Shown: positions 1-11,781, counted from the stretch's first letter. The stretch: 64,000 bases of DNA from Hemileia vastatrix (GCA_030280995.1 JASXTE010000004.1:16457501-16521500), one strand, 5' to 3'. Numbers and translations are program-made. The notes: generated from the sequence alone by a model not told the origin.

Positions 1-390
1 ATAGTAAAACCCCGTTTACTGTAATGTATTCAATCACCTAATAGACATACTAATGTTAGTTTTAATAAACAAAGTAGCAGTGTAACACTTTTACCTGTCC
101 CCAGTGATTAAAAGGTTTAAACGGGTTTCAACACAAATATCAATATAATAAGTTAAAGATAAGAAGAATATAAAAAATGATCAATCAGTTTTTGTTAATG
201 GAAAAATATAAGATTGGATAGAGAAATTGAGAGAACAGCATTCACTATATATAATCTCATATTATCATTATACACCCTAACTAACTGATCACATCTTAAA
301 TCAATACTCAGTATATATATCAATCATTGTGTTAAGCACATGTAGAATACCCAACAACATTAGTGCCTAAAAACCAGTCTCCTTCAACAA
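1..390. other. unassigned AT-rich sequence bordering element A
   Basis: No gene is visible here. On the minus strand, similarity of element A to element B stops right after the residues CHDDI (about position 391), and unrelated sequence follows. About 40 bases further on the minus strand reads TGTTGGGTATTCTACATG, which could be the start of a copia-type LTR running off the window edge, but its other end is not present, so this is only a possibility. Confidence 0.3.
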
Positions 391-2849
391 ATATGTCATC
401 ATGACAAATTTTCAAGATGATTTCTTTCATAGAAGGAGGAATAACAATGACATTACTCAACTTTCTTCTATAATATAGATATCCTTCATCAATTGAAAAT
501 TTACCTTTCTCCAAAGCCTTTTGGTACTTTAGTGGGAGGGTTTTAATTAATGCTTGCATTGAAGCTTTCTTTGAATCATTTAATATGGTACATAACTTTT
601 TTAAGTCAGTGTACTTATCATATGAATCCAGGATAATCTGTAATAGCTCTTCCTCCATATCAACCACATATATCCCATGAATATGAATAATTTTATCCTC
701 AGGATCATAAGCAGGATTAGAGTCATCATTTGGTAAAGGTAACCTTGATAACATATCCACATTTGAGTGAAAAATACCAGCCCTATGAGTAATTGTCATT
801 CTCCCTCTGTATTCTTGAACAGATAACTGTCATCTAAACATATGTCTGTTAGGTGTTTTCAAGTTTAAAAGGGATTTAACTGCACTGCAGTCAGTGACAA
901 GTTCAAATTTCTGGTCATCTAGGTAATAATGTAACTTTTCTAAAGCCCACAATATGGCTAAACATTCAAGCTGAGTGGCACCATATTTCAATTCACCATT
1001 TCTCAAGGTTCATGAAATATAACAAATTACTACTTCTGATACTTTTTCATTCATCACTTGTTTTTGATGGAGGGCAGAACCAAGACCAATAAAACTGGCA
1101 TCAGTGTACAAAAAAAATGGTTGATTAAAGTCAGGTAAAGCAAAAATTGGTGCTGACATCAAACAGTGTTTCATAGTGTCAAAGGCTCTCTGTCTTTCAC
1201 TATTCCAGACAAAAGAAACATTCTTTCTAGTCAGATGGGTAAGGGGTAATGCTATAACTTGGTAATTTTTAATATACTGTCTATAGTATCCACACATTCC
1301 CAAAAAACTCTGTAGCTCTCTAACTGTGGTAGGAGCCTTCACCTGTTGTATGGCTGCCACTTTGTTTTGGTCAACACATATCTGTAACCCTGAAACAACA
1401 TGACCAAGTACTTTTAAAGAATGAAAAGCAAATTTACATTTCTTCAAAGCAAGTGTCATATTTATTTCATCCATTTTGTGGAACACTTTACACAGGTGTT
1501 TAAGATGGTCCTCAAATGTTTTTGAGAATAAAATGATATCATCAATATAAAACATCAGCCATCCTTCAATTATCTACTGATGGAATGTGTTATCCATAAC
1601 TTTTTGAAAAACTGAAGGGGAATTTTTAGGGCCAAATGGCATCCTAAATACTTATAAATACCCATATGAGTAGAAATCATCAGAAAATTCTGGGAATTCT
1701 TCTCAACAGGTACCTGGTGATATCCCTTGTTACAATCCAAACAGCTTATATATTTAGCACCTTTTAATTTAGCATGTATAGAGCTAATTCTAGGTAAAGA
1801 ATAGATATCATCAACAGTATAAGTATTCAATTCTCTATAATCACCACATAACCTGGATTTATCTTTCTCATAAGAAATTAGGACAGGTGAGATAAAACAA
1901 TATTTAGGTGTCTCAACTACCTTTTCAATAATATTCATTTTTAAAAGGGTAGAGATATTATCCCCAATATCTTTTCTCTTTGTGGTAGAAGTAGGATAAG
2001 GCTTCTTCTTCAAACTAGGTGGTATGTCAGTTAATGGAGAAGATAAAGAAAGTTTCATTTCTTCTTTAACTAATCCTAGTTCATGTGACCCATGAGCAAA
2101 GGCCATAGGAAAAGACTTTATCAATTTAATGATGGAATCTTTATCCTCACCAGAAAGTTGTTCTCCAAAAGAAGAATTGTCAATTTCAGACATAAGGGCA
2201 TGCATTTCTTTTGTAGATCTTCCTTTATATTGAACCACAGAATTACATGTGTTCAATTCTGGTTTTAATAATTTTTTGGGGGAGGAAATCTTAAATTTTC
2301 TCTTCCCATTCATCCCCATTGTGAAACATTGCTTTGAAGGATCCAATTTTATTCCATACTTGGTTAAAATATCATTTCCTATAATAAACCAACTGCTTAA
2401 ATTATCATTTTTCATGACAACAAAATCACATACAGCTCTTACAAAAACATGGTTATATTTAAAAAACACTGTGGCTTTGTATTTACCAATGGGGGACAAA
2501 ACAGAGCCACAACCTCTCCAATTTTCAGAAATGATAGGCATAAGTTCTGATTTATAGTCTTGATCCACTGAAGCAAGTGATTTTTCAGATACTACACTTC
2601 CTCCAGCTCAAGAATCCAGAACAACTTCAATGCTGGTTCCATTGATCAAGACTGGTGCTTTGAGAGGGGCAATAACAATTGAGCTATCCTCAAATTTCCT
2701 TATGATCTCAGCATCCTCAACCGTAGATAAATCATTATTATAAATATCAATAGTATTTAAATAATGAATATCCTCTACCAGCATCAAGATTTCTTTTTGA
2801 GATTCATATGATATATTGCTGGCACAATCACTTGAAGTATTATCCAGTG
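391..2849 (-). pseudogene. element A pol remnant (protease, RT, RNase H; no integrase)
   Basis: The polyprotein would have cut Gag-Pol and copied element RNA. The protease motif reads V-V-L-D-S-stop-A-G-G: a TGA at 2608-2610 sits right after the active-site D-S, where element B has D-T-G. RT follows at 2568-1570, then shifts frame by one base near 1650 (before the position matching MPFGPKNAPS in B), and resumes with the catalytic F-Y-I-D-D at about 1555. RNase H shows Y-T-D-A-S-F-I-G-L-G near 1110. A TGA at about 1010 replaces the Arg codon after C-Y-I-S. The integrase HHCC region is cut off after C-H-D-D-I. It is therefore dead. Family assignment is firm by direct comparison with B. Confidence 0.85.
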
Positions 2850-5140
2850 CTATTGTGTCATCAGCATGCTCCTCAGTTTTTCAACAAGATTTATTTTCCT
2901 TTCACAAACATGGCCTTTCTTCCAAGGCTTGTTGCAATTGAAGCAAGTGCTTGTTGCATACCTTTTAGGTGCAACAGGGGCAGAAGGTTTACCAACCTTT
3001 TCCAGAGGTTTCTGTTGGTAAGTGGAGGGTTTCTCCAAAGAGGTTCTAGGAATGAATCTTCTGGCGTCATACTTTTTTTTAGAAGTATCTAATTACAAGT
3101 ATTAATGAAGGAAGAAGGTTCTCTGGAGAACTCAGTCCTAGCCACTATTAAGTCTCTCAAAGACATTGGTAATTTATAAAGGATCCTGTCCTTCCATAAC
3201 TCAAACTCCATATTTGGGTCCATTGCCCTCAAGAGTTTTACAAGTTTCATTAAGAATTCAATAGTTTTATCAGTAGAAGAATTATATCTAGTTTCCTCAT
3301 ACTGCCTTTGTTGAGCCATCCTAAATATGGAGCCACCAAATTGTGCTTTAATCAATTTCTTCCATTCTTCCCATGAGTAGTCATTCTTATCCAAGAGAAC
3401 AGATTCATACCACATTAGGGCTACATTGGTAAATAAAGAAATTAACTTAGACACAATTTCCTCATCTGGGAGTTTGTAAGAATTTTTCAAGTTATCGATT
3501 CTGAAAATGAATTTCTGCCAATCAGAAAAAGAATCACCATCAAATGTTGGATACTGGTCAAGTTTTGGCCAATTCTTTTGATTTGAAAGAGTATCCTTAT
3601 TATTAGCTTGTTTCTGAGTAAGAAGCAGCTGTAACTTCTCTAATTGTGCAGTAATCTCATTTGTTAATCTTTCTGGTGAAGATCCTGGTGCATCATCAAT
3701 GTTTGATGGAAACTCAGTGGTATCAACAGGCATTTCTGAATCTAATTTTACTTTAGATGAACTAGCAACAGGTAAACTTGGAGCATCCTGTACCATATGT
3801 TCCTTCAAAGAAATTTCAGAATATTTTTGATCATTAAACAATGAATTCAATTTTTCTTCAATGGTTGTTAGTCTGGTTTTCACCCTTGGAAGACTAGATA
3901 AACTCTCATTGATTGTTTCAAAAGATAACTGGGTTTTATTATGAAAAGATGAATAATGATCTCTCAATCTTTTCAGGTTAATCTTATCTATCTCTAGCTC
4001 CTGGAAACATGCAGACACAGTATCCTGTAGTTTAGACAAATCATTTTTGATATTTTACCATAAAGCAACTTTCTTTTCATGAGTTGCTTTGTAATGAAAC
4101 AAATCATCAGAAACTCTCTGTAACTCACTCCTTAATGCTTTATAACCCTGTTCAGTTAACAAACTATTATATTTCTGAGTTAATTGCATGTTTTTCATGA
4201 TATGATTTTTTTTAGCAATAATATCTCTCAAATATTCATCATTAATTTTTGCTACATCTGGAGTATTTCTCAATAAAGAAACAGAGTAACTTTCCAGATT
4301 CTCATAAAACTCAGGCTCAAGTGTTTCATCAATAATAGCCATATCAGGATTTATAATTGAAGTAGCAATTAAAACTAAAGGATCAGATACATTAGAATAT
4401 TTAGTGATTTGTCTACTCTTATCAACCTCTACTGGTCTCATAGTTTCATCCCCTCTGCCAGAATTACCTGAAGGAACTGGATCAGTAACAAGAAATGGTA
4501 CTTGAGATTCAATAGAGGGACTTAAAAAGGCTTGGGCAAGATCTGAATATTGTCGTTTCTTTTTCTGCCTCCTTGATAAGGGTGAGGATTTTCTGGGTTG
4601 AATTGACTGGGTCTTTACGGACCTGCCTGAGGCATTTGAGGCTTCTGCTGTTGAGACAGATAATCCCACTGGGTGTTTAACCAATACCACTGCCACTTTG
4701 AAACTTCCACCTTTTCTTGTTGTTGGGGAGCCAATTGTGGAAGATCCCTGGGGGGAGGAGGTTTCCTCTTCTCTTAAAGAAAGGCATCTATTTTTCTTAC
4801 CTTTTCTTCTAGTGAGTCTATTCTTGCTCTCAGTCTTATGTTCTCTGTCCTCAGTTCCTTTATGTGGGTGGAGAGATTCTTTATTTGCTGAGGTAAAGGA
4901 ATTTTTTTTATTTTGAAGCCTTTGGGAAGTCCTTCTAGGGGGTTGATGGAAGGCTTTTGTTCCTGAGCATTTGTCTCCACTAGTATTTCCACTTCCTCCA
5001 TTTCCACATCCTGATTGGTTCAATAATTGATTAATGTGAGCCAATTTTGTAGTCAAGGGAGAACTTACAGAAGTATCTTCATCATAATCAATCAGATCCA
5101 ATCCCTCTTCACGGGTAGCAGAAACACCTTGATCAGTCAT
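2850..5140 (-). pseudogene. element A gag remnant
   Basis: Gag would form the particle coat. From an ATG at 5140 a 361-codon frame runs to 4055, stops, and resumes at 4039-3089 with a helical region containing W-P-K-L-D-Q-Y-P-T-F-D-G, matched in element B by W-P-K-I-D-Q-Y-P-T-Y-D-G. A further frame, 3038-2850, holds the knuckle C-F-N-C-N-K-P-W-K-K-G-H-V-C (CX2CX7HXC), as in B. The start is chosen because the 5140 ATG lies just after the leader and the same N-terminal layout is seen in B. At least two breaks (about 4050 and 3040-3090) disable it. A second, overlapping frame is listed separately. Confidence 0.75.
4774..5001 (-). CDS. overlapping +1-frame ORF inside element A gag
   Basis: In the +1 frame relative to gag, an ATG at 5001 opens 76 codons. 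They encode a Gln/Glu/Lys-rich, probably coiled-coil peptide with F-K-I-K-K-I-P-L-P-Q-Q-I followed by regular Leu/Ile spacing. Element B has an ORF in the same place and the same +1 frame, with I-K-K-T-S-P-P-L-Q-D-Q-L and a comparable heptad-like stretch. Both reading frames staying open in two diverged elements is the reason to list it. Function unknown: it could be a separate small protein or the original Gag N-terminus reached by frameshifting. It may also be chance. Confidence 0.4.
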   Translation of the reverse strand: MEEVEILVETNAQEQKPSINPLEGLPKGFKIKKIPLPQQIKNLSTHIKELRTENIRLRARIDSLEEKVRKIDAFL

Positions 5141-5199
5141 TTTTAAAATTTAACTTGAATTGAGGGAAGGAAATATTAAATGTATTAGTTTTTTTTTAA

Positions 5200-5770
5200 A
5201 AATAAAAATAAGGAAAAAAAAATTTAAAAAAAATCATCAGGACAAAAATCCACTGAAATAATAATCACAATTTTTATTAACTCAAAATAAATTTATAACC
5301 AGGATTAAAAGAAATCAACTGAAGAAACAAAATTTATTTTTTCACCAATAAATTGAATTTTGATAATTATCAGGATTAAAATCAACTGAGATAATAATCA
5401 CAATTTTTATTAATTTAAAATAATTTTATAACCAGGATTAAAGGAAATCAACTGAAGAAACAAAATTTATTTTTTAGCCAATAAATTAAATTTTGATAAT
5501 TATCAGAATTAAAATCAACTGAAGGATATTTAATTACCAGGACTTGATGTCAACTGAAATAATTTTAATATAATTTGATTTTATTAATTTTAATATTTTT
5601 ATTGTGAGGACAATTTTTCAACTGGAACAACAATATTATTTTAATTTATCAGGACAAAGTCAACTGAAAAAAATAATATAATATTTTATATTACTTCTAG
5701 GACTAAGAACACTATAGTTCTATCTTTGTCAACTAGGAAAAAAATAAAAAATTTCAAATTACCAGACACC
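5200..5770 (-). repeat. element A leader: interspersed CAGTTGA...TCCTG repeats, including a ~133-bp tandem duplication
   Basis: Upstream of the A gag start, read on the minus strand, a motif close to CAGTTGATTTTAATCCTG recurs eight or nine times. Two neighbouring blocks of about 133 bp (around 5251-5382 and 5383-5513) are near-duplicates. Most copies are preceded by pyrimidines (TTTCTTCAG, TTATCTCAG), so each looks like a 3' splice acceptor. A purine tract followed by TGTCTGG (minus strand, about 5780-5764) resembles a polypurine tract plus LTR start, but no partner was found. Confidence 0.6.
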
Positions 5771-6277
5771 TCCCCCTGTAAAATGAGCAAATTAATGCCA
5801 CTTACAGAGTGCTGAGTAAAAGGAAATATGTAGAGTATGAAAAGTGAAAAGTGACCCACGAATAGTAATCAATATAATTACCACAAATATATGTGACTAT
5901 AGTAAATATATGAACCTAAGTTTTGGAGCACAATTCAATTCCCGGTCGCAGCAAAAAGTAAGTCACATGGCTGATGACGTTTGTTGTCTTTGTTGTATAC
6001 TTGTCCTATTGGCACCTTGTCATTGATGGTCCCTCGGTTTCCCACTTTAAGATATCAATGCGCCGTCGACTATTCGGAAAGGGCCTCAGTTGTCAAGGGG
6101 TCTTTCAAGTCTAGAAGATTTTTCAAGGTGGTCCAATAGCGGTAAAAATAGAATTTATGGAGTTCAAACTTGGGTACGTATTTCTTTATCTTATAGAATA
6201 TTTACTCAATAGAAAAGTGGTAAAATTTTAAATTATTATTATAATTAATGGTTTTAGAATTATGTGAATGTAAATAC
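5771..6277. other. unassigned spacer left of element D
   Basis: No supported gene. A 60-codon open stretch at 5844-6026 has no recognisable motif. The TAAAG at 6278-6282 is the left target-site duplication of element D. Confidence 0.5.
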
Positions 6278-6282
6278 TAAAG

Positions 6283-7084
6283 TGTCACACGCCACTAAAA
6301 CTCGAGGCAAAAGTAGCTCATTAAATCAATACTAAAGGGTTCAAATCCATACTCAAAGCACAGAAAGCAACTCTCCATAGCAACTGCGACTTTCCTTTGT
6401 GTACTCGCTATTCAATCGCGCTAGCCTAAAACTCTAAATCTAAATTAGTCAATCTCTCAATAGTGTGTCTTAGTCTTTTTCCCAATAAGCAACGCACAGC
6501 GCAATAGTTAATATAATAGTACATTAAAAGGTTTATGAAATGTCTGTGGGTTATTAAGGGGTAGTGAGCATGGACGGAATGGTTAGTGAAGGATTAAGGG
6601 GTTAATGGATAATAGTGAGGAGGGTCCAGGTGTAACGGATATATTTTAAATGGTTTGTGGTGTGCGGAATAGTGGATGAGTATGAGGTCAATGTGAGGAG
6701 GAGTAAAGGATATAAAAGGGGCTGGGTTTTTTGTTCGACATTCCTTAGAATTAAATTATAAAACGTATTTATAGTTAATAGTGATAAAACTCTAAGTGAA
6801 AATCATTATTATTGTATCTTTCTTTATTTTCTCAATAGTCATATCTAAATCCTAAATCTTTGATTGTTGAGTTTCCAACCCTTTGTGAGATCTTAAGAAT
6901 TTTAATATTACCGTTCAATTATATTAGAATCCTTATCAAACATAACTCGAAGCAGTAGTTCTTCCTTCGAGTCATCTTCAAATCACTTCCTCGAACTATC
7001 CCTCTGTACTTTGAAGAAGTATCTGAACCTTTTATCTCACTTGCAGGAACATCCTTGACCTTGTGCGTAGGTCGTCCGGTGACA
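6283..7084 (+). repeat. element D 5' LTR
   Basis: An 802-bp LTR beginning TGTCA and ending TGACA. It matches the 3' LTR at 43553-44355 with only about four substitutions outside the first 25 bases, where the two differ more (TGTCACACGCC versus TGTCATGCGTC). It contains a TATA box and the self-primer described separately. Confidence 0.95.
6711..6760 (+). promoter_or_regulatory. element D promoter TATA box and mRNA 5' self-primer
   Basis: TATAAAAGG lies at 6711-6719. The 14-mer AGAATTAAATTATA at 6747-6760 begins 36 nt after the start of the TATA box, where transcription would be expected to start. It is the exact reverse complement of 7086-7099 just outside the LTR. The same two elements at the same spacing occur in the LTRs of E (TATA at 47845, 14-mer at 47881-47894). 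The transcription start is inferred, not measured. Confidence 0.75.
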
Positions 7085-7085
7085 G

Positions 7086-7099
7086 TATAATTTAATTCT
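7086..7099 (+). other. element D primer-binding site (self-priming type)
   Basis: The sequence TATAATTTAATTCT starts one base after the LTR end. It lacks the TGG expected for a tRNA primer, and it pairs over 14 bp with the predicted mRNA 5' end. This is the arrangement known from Tf1 of fission yeast, where the folded-back RNA 5' end is cleaved and primes minus-strand synthesis. Element E keeps the identical site (48226-48239). Confidence 0.75.
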
Positions 7100-7161
7100 C
7101 CGTAGTTCTCATTCTTTGCACTACTACATCCCTTTTCAGGTGTTTTCTCTAAATTCTTAAA

Positions 7162-8349
7162 ATGGCACCTGTTCAACGCACTCCTCCTACAGGCGCTACT
7201 ACTAGAGCTCGCGCCAGAGGCAGGCCAACAGCCACTAGGCCTGTTTCCCGCACTCACTCCTTGGAGCCACTTGACCTTAGGGAACGGCAACATTCAGTCC
7301 AATCGGTAGAAGACATCCCACAAGATTTCGATGATTCTAGTGATGATGAAGAAGGAGAGGATACAATGCAAAAGGCACCATCCGCCCCTGATAACCACCC
7401 TTCTGGTCAACCTTCAGAACCTGGACCATCCAATTCTCTGGAAGATTTCATGAGACTTTTCATGAAGACCCTTTCAAATTCAACATCTTCAGAGGGATCT
7501 AAATTCAAAACTCCTTCTATGAAATCTCCCGATAAATTCGATGGAGAACATCCAGACATATTGCGACCCTTCTTGCAAACCTGAAAGCTCCTGTTCCATA
7601 ATGACCCTCCAACCTTTAATAACGACCAATCGAAAGTTGTTTATGCTTCTTCATTCCTGGCCGGAAAAGCAGCAAGATGGTTAGAACCTTATCTTCTCAT
7701 GCTCTCTTCAACTGAAACCCACTTACTTATTAATAACTGGGAAAAGTTTGAAGACCAACTTTTCATGTTGTTTGGTGACCCTAATGAAACTGACAACACA
7801 GAAATTGAACTTGATTTCCTTCGCATGAGTGATAATGGGAAAGCCTCTGAATATATCTCAAACTTCAGAGCGCTTCAAAATCGAGTAGGTTGGAATGATG
7901 CTGCCCTTTAGTATCATTTCAAAAAAGGACTTCCTTTGAGGATTCTGGATCAGTTAAATCTTCACGGTCAGAAGATAACTACTTTAACAGATTTAATGGA
8001 TCAAACCCTCGAACTTGACGGCGTTTACCAAGGATGACTTCAACATCGTTGATACGCCAACAAATCTCAAGGCTTAAATTTCAAATTGGGACCTTCTTCA
8101 CACCCACGAACAACTCAATCCTCCTTGAATCAATCCAAACCTATTAAGGGAAAAGACAAACCTTGACTGAAAAGCTCGACCCCAGGTGATATCAGTAAAG
8201 TACTGGATCCTAAAGGGGAACTTAAAGAAGCTGAGAGGAAGAGGTGAACAGATAATGGGTTATGTATGTATTGTGGGGGTAAGCACAAGCTGGAAGATTG
8301 TGTAAAGTTGAAGGAAAGAGAAGGTACTAGTTCGAAGTCAAAAAACTAG
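7162..8349 (+). pseudogene. element D gag pseudogene
   Basis: The ATG at 7162 begins M-A-P-V-Q-R-T-P, the same as in E. An acidic region (S-S-D-D-E-E-G-E-D) precedes the helical Gag core (about 7500-8050). A zinc-knuckle-like C-M-Y-C-G-G-K-H-K-L-E-D-C lies near 8265-8305, one residue shorter than the classical CX2CX4HX4C. Stops break it: TGA at 7582 (TGC in E), TAG near 7909 (AAG in E), TGA at about 8036 and in K-R-stop near 8245 (both CGA in E). The frame ends with K-N-stop at 8349, the same end as in E. It would have encoded the particle protein. Confidence 0.85.
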
Positions 8350-8363
8350 TAGATAGTTTACTT

Positions 8364-9735
8364 GTGTGCAAAGCAAACTATCTTATATCTCCCAGTGCAC
8401 AGAACCTCCATGTCTTAAGGACTGGAGTTGCCTTAAACCACTTGAGATTCATTCTTTTTAAGGAGGATATCCCCTTCAGTTGTCTTATAGACTCTGGAGC
8501 TTCAATTTCTTTTGTCAGTTTATCTTTTTCCGAGAAGTTACAGCTGACATTTACAGATATCAATCGAACTCCAATTTACTTGGTCGAATCAGAGGAACCC
8601 AAATATTGGGTCAGTAAGAAAGTTTTATGGGTTTTCAACTTTCCAAATTTTCCCCCCTTCGAGTGGGAACTAACAGTCTTGGACCCCCCAAGGATGGACG
8701 ATACCATTCTTGGCCATGACTTTTTAACGCATTGGAATCCTGAAATTGATTGGACACGGGGATTGATCACCCCACAGACTAAGTATATTTCTGATTCTTC
8801 AATGCATGTCAATTGGGAATTAAACAACCCGCCTGACAATTTCCTGCTAGTGGACAAACCTCTGCCAGATGACTTGCAAGCATCTGATCTTTCTTTAAAT
8901 GAGCAATTGGCTAACCCTTCTAGCTTGATGACTTCACTCTAAGAGGATTTAAATTGCCTCGAAGTAATCGAATTATGCTCTCTCAATTCTGGTCTTCCCT
9001 CAACAGATTCTCTCGAAGATGATGAGGACGCCCAAATAGACATTGAAGCCATTAAATCGAATCTACCAGAAGTCTATCATGATTTCCTCAATGTTTTTTC
9101 AATCCGCAAGGCTGATAAGTTACCACCTCATCAACCCTACGACCATCAGATAGAGTTAATAGGTCCAGTACCTCCAGCAGGTCCTGTCTATTCTTTGTCG
9201 AAGGACAGATCTCAAGTTCTTCGAGACTACATTGCAGAGAATGTAGCCAAAGGTTTCATCAAAGCCAGTAAATCTCCAACCAGCTCCCCTGTTCTCTTTT
9301 TAAAAAAGAAGGATGGTAGTCTTAAGTTGTGTGTTGACTATAGAAAGCTCAACACAGTCACTAAGAAGAATGCATATCCTGTTCCTCCTATGTCATTGCT
9401 TCTTACCCTTTTTAATGGTGCTAATTTCTTTTCTAAAATTGATCTTAGAGGCGCTTACAATCTTATTTGCATTGCGGAAGGTCATGAACCACTGACTGCA
9501 ATGCGCACTAGATTTGGTAGTTTTGAATATTTAGTTGTGCCTTTTGGATTGTGTAACGCACCATCTACTTTTCAAACTTTTGTCAATGAAATCTTTCAAG
9601 ATGTTGTTGTCTATTTAGATGATATTTTAATTTTCTTGAAGACACTGGATGAACATATTCATCATGTTTGACAGGTTTTAAATTGACTTCGAGATCATGG
9701 ACTCTACGCCAAGCATAATAAATGCGAATTCCATC
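8364..9735 (+). pseudogene. element D pol, first part (protease and RT), interrupted by CACTA element F
   Basis: Pol is in a different frame from gag. Protease: C-L-I-D-S-G-A-S-I-S-F near 8490. RT: the L-C-V-D-Y-R-K-L-N block near 9330, the P-F-G-L-C-N-A-P block near 9545, and Y-L-D-D-I-L-I-F near 9620. Compared with E, five residues just before Y-L-D-D (K-Q-F-V-V in E) are missing through a 15-nt deletion. Stops occur at about 8940 and 9669. Pol is cut at 9735, a few dozen residues past the catalytic motif, and resumes at 16858. Confidence 0.85.
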
Positions 9736-9738
9736 TTA

Positions 9739-9912
9739 CACTACAGGGAAAGACCTGTCCTTTCATCATGTTACGACGACGGTCGCAACATTTGGAAATG
9801 CATTATATATGAATTGTCGCTCCAAAATTTGGAAGCGACATGTGAGTACCATGTGATTGTAGTGACACAACAAGTGATAATCATGTGTTTGTAATGAAGC
9901 GACAACTACCCA
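9739..9912 (+). repeat. element F left terminus with subterminal repeats
   Basis: After the 14-bp terminal inverted repeat come scattered copies of a GTCGC/GCGAC motif: GGTCGCAAC near 9780, TTGTCGCTCC near 9813, GAAGCGACATG near 9831 and AAGCGACAAC near 9897. CACTA elements typically carry such short subterminal motifs as transposase-binding sites. Confidence 0.7.
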
Positions 9913-10299
9913 GTTGGCACCATTTTTGCATCTTGTATTGCTCATTTTCCCTCATTTTGATCATATCTCATTGCACCCAGTTGAAGACTATTCGCTTTAG
10001 TATCTCTCTCTCCTCTTCATATCAATAAAACTATCTCAGAATGAGATTTTGTCAATGCTCCGAATGTATCCAGCAATTGTGCTTAAATCACGAAGGCCAA
10101 CACCAATATGGAAAATACGTTTCTCCTCGCACTTTCGAAAGGCATCATCTAAATGATATGGAAAAAAATAAGTTTATGGATTTCCGTGGAGATTCGGACA
10201 GCTCACCTGACGAGTCATCTTCTCTTAATGCATCTATTCCACTTAGCGAACCATCAGAAGATGGAGAAAGATATCCTGATGATAGTAGTGATGTAACTG

Positions 10300-10369
10300 G
10301 TAAGTTGTTTTATCAGTGACACTTCTCAAACTTTTCAACTGAACTTTTATCTGAGTTAATTTAAAAAAG
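10300..10369 (+). other. intron 1 of the element F transposase gene
   Basis: The donor is GTAAGT and the acceptor AAAAAAG. Exon 1 is 259 nt (86 codons plus 1). Removing these 70 nt joins it to the long downstream frame exactly in phase. Size and donor fit fungal introns. Confidence 0.75.
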
Positions 10370-11710
10370 GATCTTTGAGGATGATAAACAATTGGCTTTA
10401 CGTTGGCTGTAATCTGAGCAGGGAAAAATGTATCAGCACTACGAAAATGATTGTAAATATTATTAAAGATTCTCAGAACTCCTCGATTCCTATCTCATCG
10501 CTTGATAAATTTCCACTTGATCCTCAAACTAATCTGAAGCGGTCTGACTTGATTGTCAATTTCTTGAATATGACATGTTGCCCAAAGTGTTTTCATATAT
10601 ATCCACAGGATGATAGTTGTCCAGCTCTTTGTACTTATAAAGTGTTTCGTACTTCAAATCCATGTAATGAGCCACTATTCTATTTCAAAAATGGACTTCG
10701 TGCAATTAAAGATCCTCGACAACCCACAAAAAACCGTGCAGCATCAAATAGTTTCCCCAAAGAGATTTGTGTTCCTTATCTGGTATTTGTGGTTCAGAAA
10801 ATATTAAATTGGATTCAATGGATTCTAGGCAGGTCAGATGTTGAAGAGGCGATAGAAAACTGGGCAAAAGAAGTCAATGAAAACAATAGCTTCTTCTCTG
10901 ACGTGCAGCATGGTACTGCATTTAAGAACATGGAATGGAATAAGCATCCTGATTCTTTGAACTTGGCTATCTCTATATTTATTGATTGGTTCAACCCCAA
11001 AGGAAATAAAATAGCTGGCAAGGTAAAATCAATGGGAATAATATCTTTCAGCTGTCTCAACCTCCCACCTGGACTCCGTAACAAGATTGGCCAGATTTGT
11101 ATTGCTGGAATAACACCTGGACCTAATGCTCAAGATACCGAAACTATTAATCATATATTGAAACCATTTGTTGATGAGCTGATAACTCTTGAGAATGGAG
11201 TTGTAATTCCAACGTTTCTGAAACCTGAAGGGCGTATGGTGCAAGTGAGACTTCTCTCATTAGTTGGTGATCTACCTGCAACAAAAAAGGCTGCTGGATT
11301 TGCATCACACTCGGCAACTCAGTTTTGCACATGGTGTATGGCCAAATGTGATCAAATATCATTCTTAAAATGTGGAGAAAAAAGGCTTAAAAGTGAAGTT
11401 ATCAAAATTTCAAAAAAGTCACGAGATGCAAGAGCTCAAAGTACTAGAGAATTTTTGCTTAAGGAAAGTGGTGTACGGTGGTCTGAACTCAACCGGCTAA
11501 ATTACTGGGATCCGACACAACATGTAGTGCTAGGTGTGATTCACAATTGGTTTAAAGGTGTTCTTAGTGATCATTTTCAACACCGTTGGAGATTCAGGAG
11601 TGTTCCGGCATATATAACTAGGAGACGAAGTCTACCACAAAGCCTCAGTCAAGCTATGAAACGTGTACAACTTGATAGCAATATAGAAGTAACCATCATT
11701 GATTCCAGCT

Positions 11711-11781
11711 CTGATGATGATGATGATGATGATGATGAGGAGGAGGAGGAGGAGGAGGAGGAGGAGGAGGAGGAGGAGGAT
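11711..11781 (+). repeat. GAT/GAG trinucleotide run inside the transposase
   Basis: About ten GAT repeats pass into about fourteen GAG repeats, encoding poly-Asp then poly-Glu. It keeps the reading frame. Microsatellite slippage will make its length variable between copies. Confidence 0.9.

Larger units (their letters stand above)
391..5140 (-). mobile_element. element A: degenerate, truncated Ty3/gypsy retrotransposon
   Basis: Reading the minus strand from 5140 down gives, in order, a Gag-like region, a CCHC knuckle, aspartic protease, reverse transcriptase, RNase H and the start of the region before integrase. The order and wording match the intact element B (28096-36925), at what looks like roughly 60 percent amino-acid identity, so A belongs to a sister family. 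Frameshifts and stop codons break it in several places. The integrase and everything after it are missing, because similarity ends at about 391. No LTR pair or target-site duplication could be found for it. Confidence 0.85.

Noticed and set aside
1..350. Possible copia LTR start on the minus strand near 347
   Set aside because: Only a TGTTGGG-type start is seen, with no second LTR, primer site or target duplication in the window.
5930..5970. tRNA-like T-arm string (TTCAATTCCCGGTCGCAG)
   Set aside because: No matching acceptor stem, anticodon arm or A box at the right distance, so not a tRNA; a SINE origin could not be supported.
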